From positions 62,001-126,000 of the forward strand of contig NZ_QJUM01000006.1 in assembly GCF_004327355.1 (NCBI RefSeq): a DNA stretch of 64,000 bases. Reading direction: 5' to 3'. The position numbers were made by a program, and so were the translations under genes. The notes under the pieces were generated by a model, which was not told the origin of the DNA, ran no database searches, and saw nothing but the letters and a program-made list of their open reading frames with translations. Each line of letters begins with the position of its first letter. The first letter of the stretch is position 1. Of the stretch, positions 39,782-48,126 are shown one piece after another. The DNA is from Phytopseudomonas dryadis (lineage in GTDB: Bacteria; Pseudomonadota; Gammaproteobacteria; Pseudomonadales; Pseudomonadaceae).

Positions 39782-41020
39782 ATGGCTTTGATCGTACAGA
39801 AATTCGGCGGAACCTCCGTCGGCACCGTCGAGCGTATCGCGCAGGTCGCCGACAAGGTGAAGACGTTCCGCGACCGGGGCGATGACATCGTCGTCGTGGT
39901 ATCCGCCATGAGTGGCGAGACCAACCGCCTGATCGAGCTGGCCAGGCAGATCAGCGACGGCCAGCCGATCGCGCGCGAACTCGACGTGATGATTTCCACC
40001 GGCGAGCAGGTGACCATCGCCCTGCTGGCCATGGCGCTGATCAAGCGCGGTGTGCCGGCCGTGTCCTATACCGGCAATCAGGTGCGCATCCTCACCGACA
40101 GCGCCTACAACAAGGCGCGCATCCTGCACATCGACGACCAGAAGCTGCGTGCCGAGCTCAAGCAGGGGCGCGTGGTGGTGGTCGCCGGTTTCCAGGGCGT
40201 CGACGAGCAGGGCAACATCACCACCCTCGGCCGTGGTGGCTCGGACACCACCGGCGTGGCGCTGGCGGCGGCGTTGAAAGCCGACGAATGCCAGATCTAC
40301 ACCGATGTCGATGGGGTCTATACCACCGATCCGCGGGTGGTGCCGCAAGCCCGGCGTCTGGAGAAGATCACCTTCGAAGAGATGCTGGAAATGGCCAGCC
40401 TCGGTTCCAAGGTGCTGCAAATCCGTTCGGTGGAATTCGCCGGCAAGTACAACGTCCCGCTGCGCGTGCTGCACAGCTTCCAGGAGGGCCCGGGCACCCT
40501 CATTACCCTTGATGAAGAGGAATCCATGGAACAGCCGATCATTTCCGGCATCGCCTTCAATCGCGACGAAGCCAAGCTGACCATCCGTGGCGTCCCTGAT
40601 CTGCCGGGCGTTGCCTTCAAGATCCTCGGCCCGATCAGCGCTGCCAATATCGAAGTGGACATGATCGTGCAGAATGTAGCCCACGATAACACCACCGATT
40701 TCACCTTCACCGTGCACCGCAACGACTATCAGGGGGCGCAGCAGGTGCTGGAAAGCACCGCCCGTGAGCTGGGCGCCCGGGAAGTGGTGGGTGACGTGAA
40801 GATCGCCAAGGTCTCCATCGTCGGCGTCGGCATGCGCTCCCATGCCGGTGTGGCCAGCCGCATGTTCGAGGCGCTGGCCAAGGAAAACATCAATATCCAG
40901 ATGATCTCCACCTCGGAAATCAAGGTCTCGGTGGTCATCGAAGAGAAATATCTGGAATTGGCGGTGCGCGCCCTGCACACTGCCTTTGAACTGGATGCCC
41001 CGGCCCGCCAGGGTGACTGA
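39782..41020 (+). CDS. lysC: Aspartokinase (alpha subunit; internal start possible for beta)
   Basis: A 412-residue protein starting MALIVQKFGGTSVGTVERI. The N-terminal kinase domain holds GFQGVDEQGNITTLGRGGSDTTG, and two ACT domains fill the last ~150 residues (IRGVPDLPGVAFKILGPIS; VSIVGVGMRSHAGVASRMF). It phosphorylates aspartate, the first step to lysine, threonine, methionine and diaminopimelate, and is feedback-inhibited through the ACT domains. An in-frame ATG at 40526 (Met249, MEQPIISGIAF) has GAGGAA six bases upstream, just before the first ACT domain. That matches the separate beta subunit of alpha2-beta2 aspartokinases. Confidence 0.96.
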   Translation: MALIVQKFGGTSVGTVERIAQVADKVKTFRDRGDDIVVVVSAMSGETNRLIELARQISDGQPIARELDVMISTGEQVTIALLAMALIKRGVPAVSYTGNQVRILTDSAYNKARILHIDDQKLRAELKQGRVVVVAGFQGVDEQGNITTLGRGGSDTTGVALAAALKADECQIYTDVDGVYTTDPRVVPQARRLEKITFEEMLEMASLGSKVLQIRSVEFAGKYNVPLRVLHSFQEGPGTLITLDEEESMEQPIISGIAFNRDEAKLTIRGVPDLPGVAFKILGPISAANIEVDMIVQNVAHDNTTDFTFTVHRNDYQGAQQVLESTARELGAREVVGDVKIAKVSIVGVGMRSHAGVASRMFEALAKENINIQMISTSEIKVSVVIEEKYLELAVRALHTAFELDAPARQGD

Positions 41021-41033
41021 GGCCCGTCGGAGA

Positions 41034-41056
41034 GGCGCGGTATTCCGCGCCTTTTG
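41034..41056 (+). terminator. Rho-independent terminator of lysC
   Basis: Hairpin GGCGCGG-TATT-CCGCGCC followed by TTTTGT, 14 bases after the lysC stop. Confidence 0.85.
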
Positions 41057-41200
41057 TACTTTTGATCGGTGTAGGCGGAACTTTCTTTCCGCCCGTGCTG
41101 GTCAATACCTGGGTGGCGGCAGCTTGGTATCGGGCGTAGCCGGCGCCATTTCGCTTTTGCAGACTGTTGTCCCGAACTATAAATCCGTAAGGAGAAAGGA

Positions 41201-41386
41201 ATGCTGATTCTGACTCGCCGGGTCGGAGAGACCCTGATGGTGGGTGATGAAGTCACCGTCACCGTGTTGGGCGTTAAAGGTAATCAGGTACGGATTGGCG
41301 TCAATGCGCCGAAAGAAGTCGCCGTACACCGTGAGGAGATTTACCAGCGCATCCAGAAAGAGAAGGGTGAAGAACCAAGCCATTAA
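41201..41386 (+). CDS. rsmA: Carbon storage regulator RsmA/CsrA
   Basis: A 61-residue RNA-binding protein, [20 protein letters not shown]...[22 protein letters not shown], with the key Arg in VHREE. It binds GGA motifs in mRNA leaders and represses or stabilises many transcripts for secondary metabolism, motility and biofilm. It has its own upstream region after the lysC terminator. The Shine-Dalgarno AAGGAGAAAGGA contains two GGA words, so autoregulation is conceivable. A TATAAA at 41178-41183 lies too close to the ATG to give a normal leader. Confidence 0.97.
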   Translation: MLILTRRVGETLMVGDEVTVTVLGVKGNQVRIGVNAPKEVAVHREEIYQRIQKEKGEEPSH

Positions 41387-41406
41387 TTTTTATCTAATTT
41401 TTGGCT

Positions 41407-41434
41407 TTGCAAACGGGGTAAAGATGAGTATCAT
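41407..41434 (+). promoter_or_regulatory. Possible promoter of tRNA-Ser
   Basis: TTGCAA (41407-41412) and TATCAT (41429-41434) with a 16-base spacer, ending 14 bases before the tRNA, with a GCGCCCC discriminator like that of the tRNA-Val promoter. Confidence 0.6.
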
Positions 41435-41448
41435 GCGCCCCGTGTTGC

Positions 41449-41539
41449 GGAGAGGTGGCCGAGTGGCCGAAGGCGCTCCCCTGCTAAGGGAGTACACCTC
41501 AAAAGGGTGTCGGGGGTTCGAATCCCCCCTTCTCCGCCA
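41449..41539 (+). tRNA. tRNA-Ser (anticodon GCT)
   Basis: A 91-base class-II tRNA with a long variable arm, acceptor arms GGAGAGG and CTTCTCC, encoded CCA, T-loop GGTTCGAATCC and anticodon loop CTGCTAA giving GCU. It lies 62 bases after rsmA, the conserved rsmA-serine tRNA neighbourhood. Confidence 0.97.
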
Positions 41540-41607
41540 TATTTCGCCTTGTAGGGTGCGGTAGTTGTCTTGATCCGATAAGCCACTGGAATTAATTGGA
41601 TTAAAGC

Positions 41608-41635
41608 TTGATTATCGGTTTTCACTCCTTATAAT
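41608..41635 (+). promoter_or_regulatory. Promoter of the tandem tRNA-Arg genes
   Basis: TTGATT (41608-41613) and a perfect TATAAT (41630-41635), spacer 16 bases, ending 13 bases before the first tRNA-Arg, with a GCGCACGC discriminator. Confidence 0.7.
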
Positions 41636-41648
41636 GCGCACGCTTCAC

Positions 41649-41725
41649 GGACTCATAGCTCAGCTGGATAGAGTACTCGGCTACGAACCGAGCGGTCGGA
41701 GGTTCGAATCCTCCTGAGTCCGCCA
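41649..41725 (+). tRNA. tRNA-Arg (anticodon ACG), copy 1
   Basis: A 77-base cloverleaf with acceptor arms GGACTCA and TGAGTCC, encoded CCA, and anticodon loop CTACGAA giving ACG (read as ICG after deamination). Identical to the copy at 41796. Confidence 0.97.
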
Positions 41726-41795
41726 TATACGAAGGCCATGCAGCGATGCACGGCATTCGGGCAACCAGAGGTGATCTGGTATAAAAGCACCGACT

Positions 41796-41872
41796 GGACT
41801 CATAGCTCAGCTGGATAGAGTACTCGGCTACGAACCGAGCGGTCGGAGGTTCGAATCCTCCTGAGTCCGCCA
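41796..41872 (+). tRNA. tRNA-Arg (anticodon ACG), copy 2
   Basis: Identical in all 77 bases to the gene at 41649 as far as I can compare. A TATAAA at 41780-41785 could give it a separate start. It is closed by a strong terminator eight bases later. Confidence 0.97.
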
Positions 41873-41880
41873 TACAAGAA

Positions 41881-41910
41881 GGGCCTGCAGCGATGCAGGC
41901 CCTTTTTCTT
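41881..41910 (+). terminator. Rho-independent terminator after the tRNA-Arg pair
   Basis: Perfect 9-bp stem GGGCCTGCA and TGCAGGCCC, loop GCGA, followed by TTTTTCTT. It may also serve the convergent minus-strand gene ending at 41936. Confidence 0.92.
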
Positions 41911-41935
41911 TGCCTGTTGCACAGGCTCCGGCCTT

Positions 41936-42442
41936 TCAGCGTGCGCCCTTGACGCAGCCGCTTTCGTCGAAGGTGACGGTACGGCGATGGCTGCCCTGCC
42001 TGTCGGCGTAGTGGTAGACGGTCTGGCCGTTGCGCCGGCTGGTGCGTTGCGGCTTGCCCAGGGCGCTTTCCACGTCGTTGCGGGTCATGCCGCTGCGGAT
42101 CTGCTTGCGGATGATCGCCTCGCGCCGCGTGCTGCCGGTGACGAGGTTACCGCAACCATCCTGCCGTTCGCCGACCACTGTCAGCTGTGTGTCGCCGGCC
42201 GTTTGCGTGCCCGGATTCACCTGCTGCCGTGGCCGTTCGGGTTTCGCCAGTGGAACGGCTGCGCCGCTGCCGGGTCTGGGATTATAGGTCTCCTGGATTT
42301 GCTGGCTGTGGTTATCGGGGCAGCCATGCAGGGTGAAGGTGACATGGCCGTTGCCGTCTTCGCAGCGCCATACGCTCGAGGCCAGCAGTGGGGTGGGGCA
42401 AAGCAGAATGGCGCAGACGGCTGCGCAGTGCAGTCCATGCAT
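41936..42442 (-). CDS. Secreted DUF4124-like protein with SmpA/OmlA-like C-terminus
   Basis: A 168-residue protein with a signal peptide (MHGLHCAAVCAILLCPTPLLA, cleavage after about residue 21). A DUF4124-like segment follows (SVWRCEDGNGHVTFTLHGCPDN), with paired Cys likely forming a disulfide. A Pro-rich linker leads to a C-terminal unit, IRSGMTRNDVESALGKPQRTSRRNGQTVYHYAD, resembling the SmpA/BamE-type fold. It probably works in the periplasm or envelope; no function is known. It lies between the tRNA-Arg pair and mgtE. Confidence 0.8.
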   Translation of the reverse strand: MHGLHCAAVCAILLCPTPLLASSVWRCEDGNGHVTFTLHGCPDNHSQQIQETYNPRPGSGAAVPLAKPERPRQQVNPGTQTAGDTQLTVVGERQDGCGNLVTGSTRREAIIRKQIRSGMTRNDVESALGKPQRTSRRNGQTVYHYADRQGSHRRTVTFDESGCVKGAR

Positions 42443-42750
42443 GATGACGTCCTCCGTGACGGTCGCTGTCAGTTTAGCCTCTGCCAGGTGTCTTGTCGGC
42501 CGCTGCCGGCGTCGGACTCTGCAAATACGTGTCAGTGTGCTCAGGAAAATGCTGCAAGCGCTTGTCTTGCCATGCTTTTGTCACGCGCAAAGCGGGTTCA
42601 GAGTGTTATCATCTGTGGGTCAGCCCCGCCGGGGCTTGTGGATCGTCACCATGGACTTACCCAGTAGTTACTCAGAATTCCAAGTGTGCAATCACGTATT
42701 AACTGATTGACCCCCTTTGGCGTGCTCTGCCGCTGGGGGTGGAGCGTGCC
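42443..42750 (+). other. Leader/promoter region of mgtE
   Basis: 308 bases between the divergent DUF4124-like gene and mgtE. A small GC hairpin (AGCCCC-GCC-GGGGCT, 42622-42636) is the only clear structure. I see no M-box magnesium riboswitch consensus and no strong promoter hexamers. Confidence 0.4.
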
Positions 42751-44193
42751 ATGACCGAAGTAGAAACCAAGAAGCCGCAAGAAAGCCTGCAGGATCGACT
42801 CGCTCAGGTCGTTGAGCTGTTGCAGCGGCATCGGCTGGTCGAGGACCTGACCCATCGTCAGGAAGGCCAGCACCAGGACCGGGTCGAAGGCCTGGTACAC
42901 CGGCAGAATCTCGCCGAGCTGCAGCGCAAACTCGATGATCTGCACTCCGCGGACGTCGCCTACATTCTCGAAGCCCTGCCGCTCGAAGAGCGCCTGACCA
43001 TCTGGCAACTGGTCAAGGCCGATCGTGATGGCGACATCCTCCTCGAAGTGTCCGACGCGGTGCGCGAAACGCTGCTCGCCGACATGGAGGATCACGAGAT
43101 CCTCGCGGCGGCGAAGGAGATGGACGCCGACGAACTGGCGGATCTGGCCTCCGAGCTGCCGCGTGACGTCGTTCACGAGCTGATGGAAACCCTCGATGCG
43201 CAGCAGCGCGAGCGTGTGCGCTCGGCGCTGTCCTACGAGGAGGATCAGGTCGGCGCGCTGATGGACTTCGAGATGGTCACCATCCGCGAGGACGTCAGCC
43301 TGGAAGTGGTGCTGCGCTACCTGCGGCGGCTGAAGGAACTGCCGGGGCATACCGACAAGCTGTTCGTGGTCGACTACGACGGCGTGCTCAAGGGTGTGCT
43401 GTCGATCAAGCGGCTGTTGGTCAACGATCCCGAGAAGCAGGTGGCCGAGGTCATGGCCAATGATCCGGTGAGCTTCCATCCGGACGAGGACGCCTATGAC
43501 GCTGCCCAGGCGTTCGAGCGTTACGACCTGATTTCCGCCCCGGTGGTGGACAAGAACGGCAAGCTCATCGGTCGTCTGACCATCGATGAAATGGTCGACC
43601 TGATCCGTGAGGAGAGCGAAAGCGAAGTCCTCAACATGGCCGGTCTGCGCGAGGAGGAAGACATCTTCGCCTCGGTCTGGAAATCGCTGCGCAACCGCTG
43701 GGCCTGGCTGGCGGTCAACCTGGTCACGGCCTTCCTGGCTTCGCGGGTGATCGGCCTGTTCGAGGGCTCCATCGAGAAGCTGGTGGCATTGGCGGCATTG
43801 ATGCCCATCGTTGCCGGCATCGGTGGCAACTCGGGGAACCAGACCATCACCATGATCGTGCGGGCGATGGCACTGGATCAGGTCAGCACCGGCAACACCT
43901 CGCGGCTGATTCGCAAGGAGCTGGGTGTCTCGCTGATCAACGGCCTGGTCTGGGGCGGGGTGATCGGTATAGTGGCCTATCTGCTGTACGACAGCTGGTC
44001 GCTGGGGGTGGTGATGACCGCGGCCATGACGCTCAACCTGCTGCTGGCGGCCTTGATGGGGGTGCTGATCCCCATGACCCTGGTGCGCCTGGGGCGCGAT
44101 CCGGCGATGGGTGCGAGTGTGATGATCACCGCGGTGACGGACAGCGGCGGCTTTTTCATCTTCCTGGGGCTGGCGTCGATCTTCCTGATGTAG
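42751..44193 (+). CDS. mgtE: Magnesium transporter MgtE
   Basis: A 480-residue protein with the full MgtE layout. An N-terminal superhelical domain contains LHSADVAYILEALPLEERL. Two CBS domains follow (VGALMDFEMVTIREDVSLEVVLRYLR; VMANDPVSFHPDEDAYDAAQAF). Then five membrane segments begin RWAWLAVNLVTAFLASRVIG and include the pore motif GIGGNSGNQTITMIVRAMAL. It is a magnesium-gated magnesium channel in the inner membrane. The ATG at 42751 has GTGGAG upstream; the GTG at 42739 overlaps that signal. Confidence 0.95.
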   Translation: MTEVETKKPQESLQDRLAQVVELLQRHRLVEDLTHRQEGQHQDRVEGLVHRQNLAELQRKLDDLHSADVAYILEALPLEERLTIWQLVKADRDGDILLEVSDAVRETLLADMEDHEILAAAKEMDADELADLASELPRDVVHELMETLDAQQRERVRSALSYEEDQVGALMDFEMVTIREDVSLEVVLRYLRRLKELPGHTDKLFVVDYDGVLKGVLSIKRLLVNDPEKQVAEVMANDPVSFHPDEDAYDAAQAFERYDLISAPVVDKNGKLIGRLTIDEMVDLIREESESEVLNMAGLREEEDIFASVWKSLRNRWAWLAVNLVTAFLASRVIGLFEGSIEKLVALAALMPIVAGIGGNSGNQTITMIVRAMALDQVSTGNTSRLIRKELGVSLINGLVWGGVIGIVAYLLYDSWSLGVVMTAAMTLNLLLAALMGVLIPMTLVRLGRDPAMGASVMITAVTDSGGFFIFLGLASIFLM

Positions 44194-44279
44194 GCCGGGA
44201 TAGGCTGGGCAGGGCTTTTCGCCAGGCGACTACATAGCCGCCGCAAGCCATGCCCACCTGTTGGCGACGATCCGCAGCA

Positions 44280-44347
44280 GGGCCGTCAGCAATGGCAGGC
44301 AGCCGGAAATCGCCGGGAGCGATTTCCGGCGTCGCTTGCGACGGCCC
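44280..44347. repeat. Nested inverted repeats between mgtE and amrZ
   Basis: An inner perfect 11-bp stem, GCCGGAAATCG (44302-44312) and CGATTTCCGGC (44320-44330), lies inside an outer 8-bp pair, GGGCCGTC (44280-44287) and GACGGCCC (44340-44347). There is no T-tract, so the terminator role probably belongs to the separate hairpin at about 44380. Confidence 0.75.
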
Positions 44348-44377
44348 GTCGGCTGACAGCCTGGAATCGCAGGCAAC

Positions 44378-44408
44378 AAAAAAACCGGCCTTCGAGCCGG
44401 TTTTTCGT
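44378..44408. terminator. Bidirectional terminator between mgtE and amrZ
   Basis: AAAAACCGGC, a short loop, then GCCGGTTTTT, with A-run on the left and T-run on the right. It can end both the plus-strand mgtE and the minus-strand amrZ transcripts; amrZ stops nine bases to the right. Confidence 0.9.
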
Positions 44409-44416
44409 TTTCTGCC

Positions 44417-44752
44417 TCAGGCTTGCGTGTCGCCTTCGCTAGCCATTTCCGCGTCATGCGCGATCAGCGCGACGAGGGCGTTCTGCTGGCGGCGCGACAA
44501 CTGGCGGAAGCGTTGCAGCAGTTCTCGCTCGTGCAAGGACAGCTCCGGGCTGTCCAGGCGCATGCCGAGTTCGTCATCCAGTACGCCTTCCTGGAGCATG
44601 CTCTGCTCCAGGCGCGCGATGATCTCGGAATTCATGCTGCGATGGTGGTTGCGGGCGACATCAGCGATGCGCTCGCGCATGCCATCGGGCAAGCGAACAA
44701 CGAACTTGTCAGCCGTGCGGCTGGAATAAATAGCCTGCTTCATAGGGCGCAT
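44417..44752 (-). CDS. amrZ: Ribbon-helix-helix regulator AmrZ (AlgZ)
   Basis: A 111-residue protein. The Arc-type ribbon-helix-helix is [42 protein letters not shown] (residues ~10-51). The C-terminal tetramerisation part, [39 protein letters not shown], matches AmrZ of P. aeruginosa closely from memory. AmrZ activates alginate genes and represses flagellar genes, and controls c-di-GMP and type IV pili. The flexible N-terminus MRPMKQ is kept. It is divergent from the phn operon, the same neighbour as in P. aeruginosa. Confidence 0.95.
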   Translation of the reverse strand: MRPMKQAIYSSRTADKFVVRLPDGMRERIADVARNHHRSMNSEIIARLEQSMLQEGVLDDELGMRLDSPELSLHERELLQRFRQLSRRQQNALVALIAHDAEMASEGDTQA

Positions 44753-44817
44753 ACATTAAACCGTTAGTTCAAGGAAACGAAGCTGTCATGGCATAAAGCT
44801 ATGAGATTGTCCCCAGT

Positions 44818-44844
44818 TGAGACCATCTTTAGCCGCCGCCGTTC
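44818..44844 (-). promoter_or_regulatory. Possible AlgU (sigma22)-type promoter of amrZ
   Basis: On the minus strand GAACGG, a 16-base spacer, then TCTCA, compared with the AlgU consensus GAACTT-N16/17-TCTGA. amrZ is AlgU-dependent in P. aeruginosa. The match is partial and tentative. Confidence 0.35.
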
Positions 44845-44890
44845 AACCACTGGAGCCATTTTGTATCGTTTAGCGTTTCAGGGCACCAAA

Positions 44891-44906
44891 TAATTGGCGC
44901 CAATTA
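44891..44906. promoter_or_regulatory. Perfect 16-bp palindrome TAATTGGCGCCAATTA
   Basis: A self-complementary word in the amrZ-phnC gap, ending 445 bases before phnC and starting 139 bases from the amrZ start. The related words CACCAAATAATT just before it and CACCAATTAT about 50 bases later form a cluster. It looks like a dimeric repressor operator; the binding protein is unknown. Confidence 0.5.
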
Positions 44907-45351
44907 CGTGTCGTATTCTGGCCCGGGTAAAGGCTTTTTGCCAGCACCAATTATCAGAAAAAGCAGCGAATGGGCGCAACGTCGCATTTTTCGCGGTCTG
45001 CCATCCCCTGGCAGCCACCCCTGCGGGCCATCGCTCGCCCATCCGGCGGGCCGACTCGAACGGTGTCCGAATGGCTTTCGGTCAGCTTAGGCACGAAACC
45101 TTCAAGCAATCGTCACTCAAGCGTCATGGCCTGTTAACGGCGCTGACACAGGATCTGCCTACCTTGGTCTACACCAAGCGGCGACTCCGCAGTCGTCAAA
45201 CGCTGTCAATCGGCTACTGGAAGGTTACTGCCCGACAAGCTCGTGCGTCGTAGAAGGCTTTCGCAAAAACGGTCGAAACCGGCATTTTGCGCAGGTTCTC
45301 GCGTAAGCAGGAGCGGGCGGCCTGCCCTGGCCACGCAAGAGAGGCCATGCC

Positions 45352-46188
45352 ATGCAGACGGCTATTCGTGTCGAGCGCCTGAACAAGACCTTCGCCCGGA
45401 AACTGGCGCTCAGGAACCTCGACCTGGCGGTTTCTTCAGGCGAGATCGTCGCCCTGATCGGTGCTTCCGGCTCCGGCAAGTCCACTCTGTTGCGGCACCT
45501 GGCCGGCCTGGCCTGTGGCGATCGCGCTGGCGACAGCCGTATCGAGGTGCTGGGCCAGCAGGTGCAGGTCCAGGGGCGCCTGAGCGGCAATGTTCGCCGC
45601 CTGCGCGCCGACATCGGTTACATCTTCCAGCAGTTCAATCTGGTCGGGCGCCTGAGCGTGTTGCAGAACGTGCTGCTCGGCTGCCTCGGGCGCATGCCGC
45701 GCTGGCGCGGCAGCCTTGGCCTGTTCAATGCCGAGGAGCGCCAGCGGGCCATGCAGTCGCTGGCGCGTGTCGGCCTGGCCGAACTGGCTCAGCAGCGCGC
45801 CTCGACACTATCCGGTGGTCAGCAGCAGCGTGTGGCCATCGCCCGGGTGCTGACGCAGCAGGCCGAGGTGATCCTGGCCGATGAGCCGATCGCCTCGCTC
45901 GATCCCGAGTCGGCGCGCAAGGTCATGCAGATTCTGGCCGACATCAACCGCGAAGATGGCAAGACCGTGGTGGTGACCCTGCATCAAGTCGATTACGCCA
46001 AGCGCTACTGCCAGCGGGCGGTCGCCCTCAAGGCCGGCACCATCCATTTCGATGGCCCCTGCGAAGACCTCAGCGGTCACTTCCTCGACGACCTCTACGG
46101 TGCCGAGCGGGACGTCGAGGCGGTCGCGCCCGGCAACCGGCGCCGCTCCGGTAACGCCCAGCGTCAGTTGAGCCTGGCCAAGGCCTGA
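45352..46188 (+). CDS. phnC: Phosphonate ABC transporter, ATP-binding protein
   Basis: A 278-residue ABC ATPase: Walker [10 protein letters not shown] (~38-46), Q-loop in [21 protein letters not shown], signature LSGGQQQR, Walker [16 protein letters not shown], and the H-loop in [12 protein letters not shown]. The [17 protein letters not shown] pattern is typical of PhnC. It powers phosphonate import with PhnD and PhnE. It is the first gene of phnCDEFGHIJKLMNP. The ATG has AGAGG upstream. Confidence 0.95.
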   Translation: MQTAIRVERLNKTFARKLALRNLDLAVSSGEIVALIGASGSGKSTLLRHLAGLACGDRAGDSRIEVLGQQVQVQGRLSGNVRRLRADIGYIFQQFNLVGRLSVLQNVLLGCLGRMPRWRGSLGLFNAEERQRAMQSLARVGLAELAQQRASTLSGGQQQRVAIARVLTQQAEVILADEPIASLDPESARKVMQILADINREDGKTVVVTLHQVDYAKRYCQRAVALKAGTIHFDGPCEDLSGHFLDDLYGAERDVEAVAPGNRRRSGNAQRQLSLAKA

Positions 46189-46229
46189 ATTCGAACAAAC
46201 AACGCCAACCTGCACCAGGAGTGTTCTCC

Positions 46230-47234
46230 ATGTTCAATCGCATCAGCCGCGTCGTGGCCGCTTCCCTTCTGCTCGGCAGTTCGTTTGCCGGCTCCCTGCA
46301 CGCCGCCGAGAAGGAAATCAATTTCGGCATCATCTCCACCGAGTCGTCGCAGAACCTCAAGGCGATGTGGGACCCCTTCCTGGCCGACATGGGCAGGAAG
46401 ACCGGCATGAAGATCAAGGCATTCTTCGCCCCGGACTATGCCGGCATCATCCAGGGCATGCGTTTCGACAAGGTCGACGTGGCCTGGTATGGCAACAAGG
46501 CGGCCATGGAGGCGGTGGACCGTGCCGGCGGCGAGGTGTTCGCCCAGACGGTCGCCGCCAACGGTTCCCAGGGTTATTACAGCCTGATGGTGGTGCACAA
46601 GGACAGCCCGCTGACCTCGATCGACGACGTGCTGCAGAAGGCCAAGGAGCTGACCTTCGCCAACGGCGATCCCAACTCCACTTCCGGTTACCTGGTTCCG
46701 GGTTATTACGTGTTCGCGCAGAACAATGTCGACGCCAACAAGATCTTCAAGCGCTCCCTCAACGGCAGCCATGAGGTCAACGCCCTGTCGGTGGCCAACA
46801 AGCAGGTCGATGTCGGCACCTTCAACAGCGAGGGCATGGAGCGCCTGGAAGTGACGGCGCCGGACAAGGCGGCCCAGCTCAAGGTGATCTGGACATCGCC
46901 GCTGATTCCGTCCGACCCGATGGTCTGGCGCAAGAACCTGAGCGCCGAGGACAAGGCCACGCTGCGTGAGTTCTTCATGAGCTATGGCGATCAGCCGGCG
47001 GAACTTAAGGTGCTGGAAGGCTTGCAGTGGGGCAAGTTCCGCGCCTCCGACGACGATCAGTTGCTGCCGATCCGCCAGTTGGAGCTGTTCAAGCAGCGCA
47101 GCGACGTGGCCAACAACGGCACGCTGTCCGAGGGCGACAAGCAGGCCAGGCTGAAGGAGCTGGATGCGCAACTGGCAGCGCTGCAGCAGCGCATGGCCGA
47201 GCGCGAAAAGAACGACACGGCCAGCGCCGGCTGA
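46230..47234 (+). CDS. phnD: Phosphonate ABC transporter, substrate-binding protein
   Basis: A 334-residue periplasmic binding protein. The signal peptide runs to about residue 28 ([23 protein letters not shown]). The mature part has [26 protein letters not shown], the PhnD ligand pattern [14 protein letters not shown], and [17 protein letters not shown]. It binds 2-aminoethylphosphonate or other phosphonates. The C-terminal ~40 residues are a charged helix rich in Glu, Lys and Gln. AGGAG precedes the ATG at 46230. Confidence 0.95.
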   Translation: MFNRISRVVAASLLLGSSFAGSLHAAEKEINFGIISTESSQNLKAMWDPFLADMGRKTGMKIKAFFAPDYAGIIQGMRFDKVDVAWYGNKAAMEAVDRAGGEVFAQTVAANGSQGYYSLMVVHKDSPLTSIDDVLQKAKELTFANGDPNSTSGYLVPGYYVFAQNNVDANKIFKRSLNGSHEVNALSVANKQVDVGTFNSEGMERLEVTAPDKAAQLKVIWTSPLIPSDPMVWRKNLSAEDKATLREFFMSYGDQPAELKVLEGLQWGKFRASDDDQLLPIRQLELFKQRSDVANNGTLSEGDKQARLKELDAQLAALQQRMAEREKNDTASAG

Positions 47235-47298
47235 ATGGAGAAGGGCTCCCGCGGGAGCCCTCGCACGTCACCTTCCGCCGATCTGTAGAGGCTGCGCC

Positions 47299-48093
47299 AT
47301 GACTGCTCTGAGTACCGCGACACTGCCCCCGGAGGCGCGCAAGCGCTCCTGGACCCACTTGACCGGCTGGGGCCTGTTCCTCGCTTTTCTGGCCTGGTCC
47401 TGGCAGGGCGCGGAGATGAACCCGCTCGGCCTGATCCGCGATGCCGACAACATGGCGACCTTCGCCGCCGATTTCTTTCCGCCGGATTTCAGCGAGTGGC
47501 GGATGTACCTGGGCGAAATGCTGGTCACGGTGCAGATAGCCCTGTGGGGCACGGTGCTGGCGATTCTCTGCGCCATCCCGCTGGGCATCCTCTGTGCCGA
47601 GAACATCGTGCCCTGGTGGGTGTATCAGCCGGTGCGCCGGGTGATGGATGCCTGCCGTTCGATCAATGAAATGGTCTTCGCCATGCTGTTCGTGGTGGCC
47701 GTCGGCCTGGGGCCGTTCGCCGGCGTTCTGGCGCTGTTCATCGGTACCACCGGGGTACTCGCCAAGCTGTTCGCCGAGGCGGTGGAAGCCATCGACCCGG
47801 GCCCGGTGGAAGGGGTACGCGCCAGCGGCGCCAGTGCCCTGCAGGAAGTGATCTTCGGTGTCATCCCGCAGGTACTGCCGCTGTGGATTTCCTATTCGCT
47901 GTACCGCTTCGAGTCCAACGTGCGCTCCGCCACCGTGGTGGGCATGGTCGGTGCCGGCGGCATCGGCGTGATCCTCTGGGAGGCGATTCGCGGCTTCCAG
48001 TTCGCCCAGACCTGCGCCCTGCTGATCGTGATCATTCTGGTGGTCAGCCTGATCGACGTGATTTCCCAGCGCCTGCGCAAACAATTCATCTGA
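47299..48093 (+). CDS. phnE: Phosphonate ABC transporter, permease
   Basis: A 264-residue permease with about six membrane segments. The EAA-type cytoplasmic loop is [45 protein letters not shown]. It makes the inner-membrane channel of the PhnCDE importer. The N-terminus begins [18 protein letters not shown]; the ATG at 47299 follows GTAGAGG. The next gene, phnF, starts 33 bases downstream. Confidence 0.95.
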   Translation: MTALSTATLPPEARKRSWTHLTGWGLFLAFLAWSWQGAEMNPLGLIRDADNMATFAADFFPPDFSEWRMYLGEMLVTVQIALWGTVLAILCAIPLGILCAENIVPWWVYQPVRRVMDACRSINEMVFAMLFVVAVGLGPFAGVLALFIGTTGVLAKLFAEAVEAIDPGPVEGVRASGASALQEVIFGVIPQVLPLWISYSLYRFESNVRSATVVGMVGAGGIGVILWEAIRGFQFAQTCALLIVIILVVSLIDVISQRLRKQFI

Positions 48094-48126
48094 CGGAGAG
48101 GCGTCGCTGGACGCCTTTATTACGCC

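Larger units (their letters stand above)
44753..45351. other. Divergent regulatory region amrZ-phnC
   Basis: 599 bases without a gene. The left part should hold the amrZ promoter and its operators, since AmrZ is autoregulated in relatives. It includes a possible sigma22 promoter (44818-44844) and a perfect 16-bp palindrome at 44891. The right part leads into phnC. A CTGTCAA at 45203 recalls a PhoB half-site but no second properly spaced copy is present. An open frame at 44894-45253 looks non-coding. Confidence 0.55.

Noticed and set aside
36965..40978. 1337-residue minus-strand frame over alaS and lysC
   Set aside because: A long antisense shadow of two unmistakable housekeeping genes; no family motif in it.
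42443..42750. Magnesium riboswitch (M-box) upstream of mgtE
   Set aside because: Only one short GC hairpin is present and I see none of the conserved M-box words. M-box is also mainly a Gram-positive element.
45192..45220. PhoB box upstream of phnC
   Set aside because: CTGTCAA occurs once; neighbouring TCGTCAA is 10, not 11, bases away and the downstream repeat is absent. Too weak to annotate.
44894..45253. 119-codon open frame in the amrZ-phnC gap
   Set aside because: No ribosome-binding site, no recognisable domain, and it spans a perfect palindrome; likely chance.
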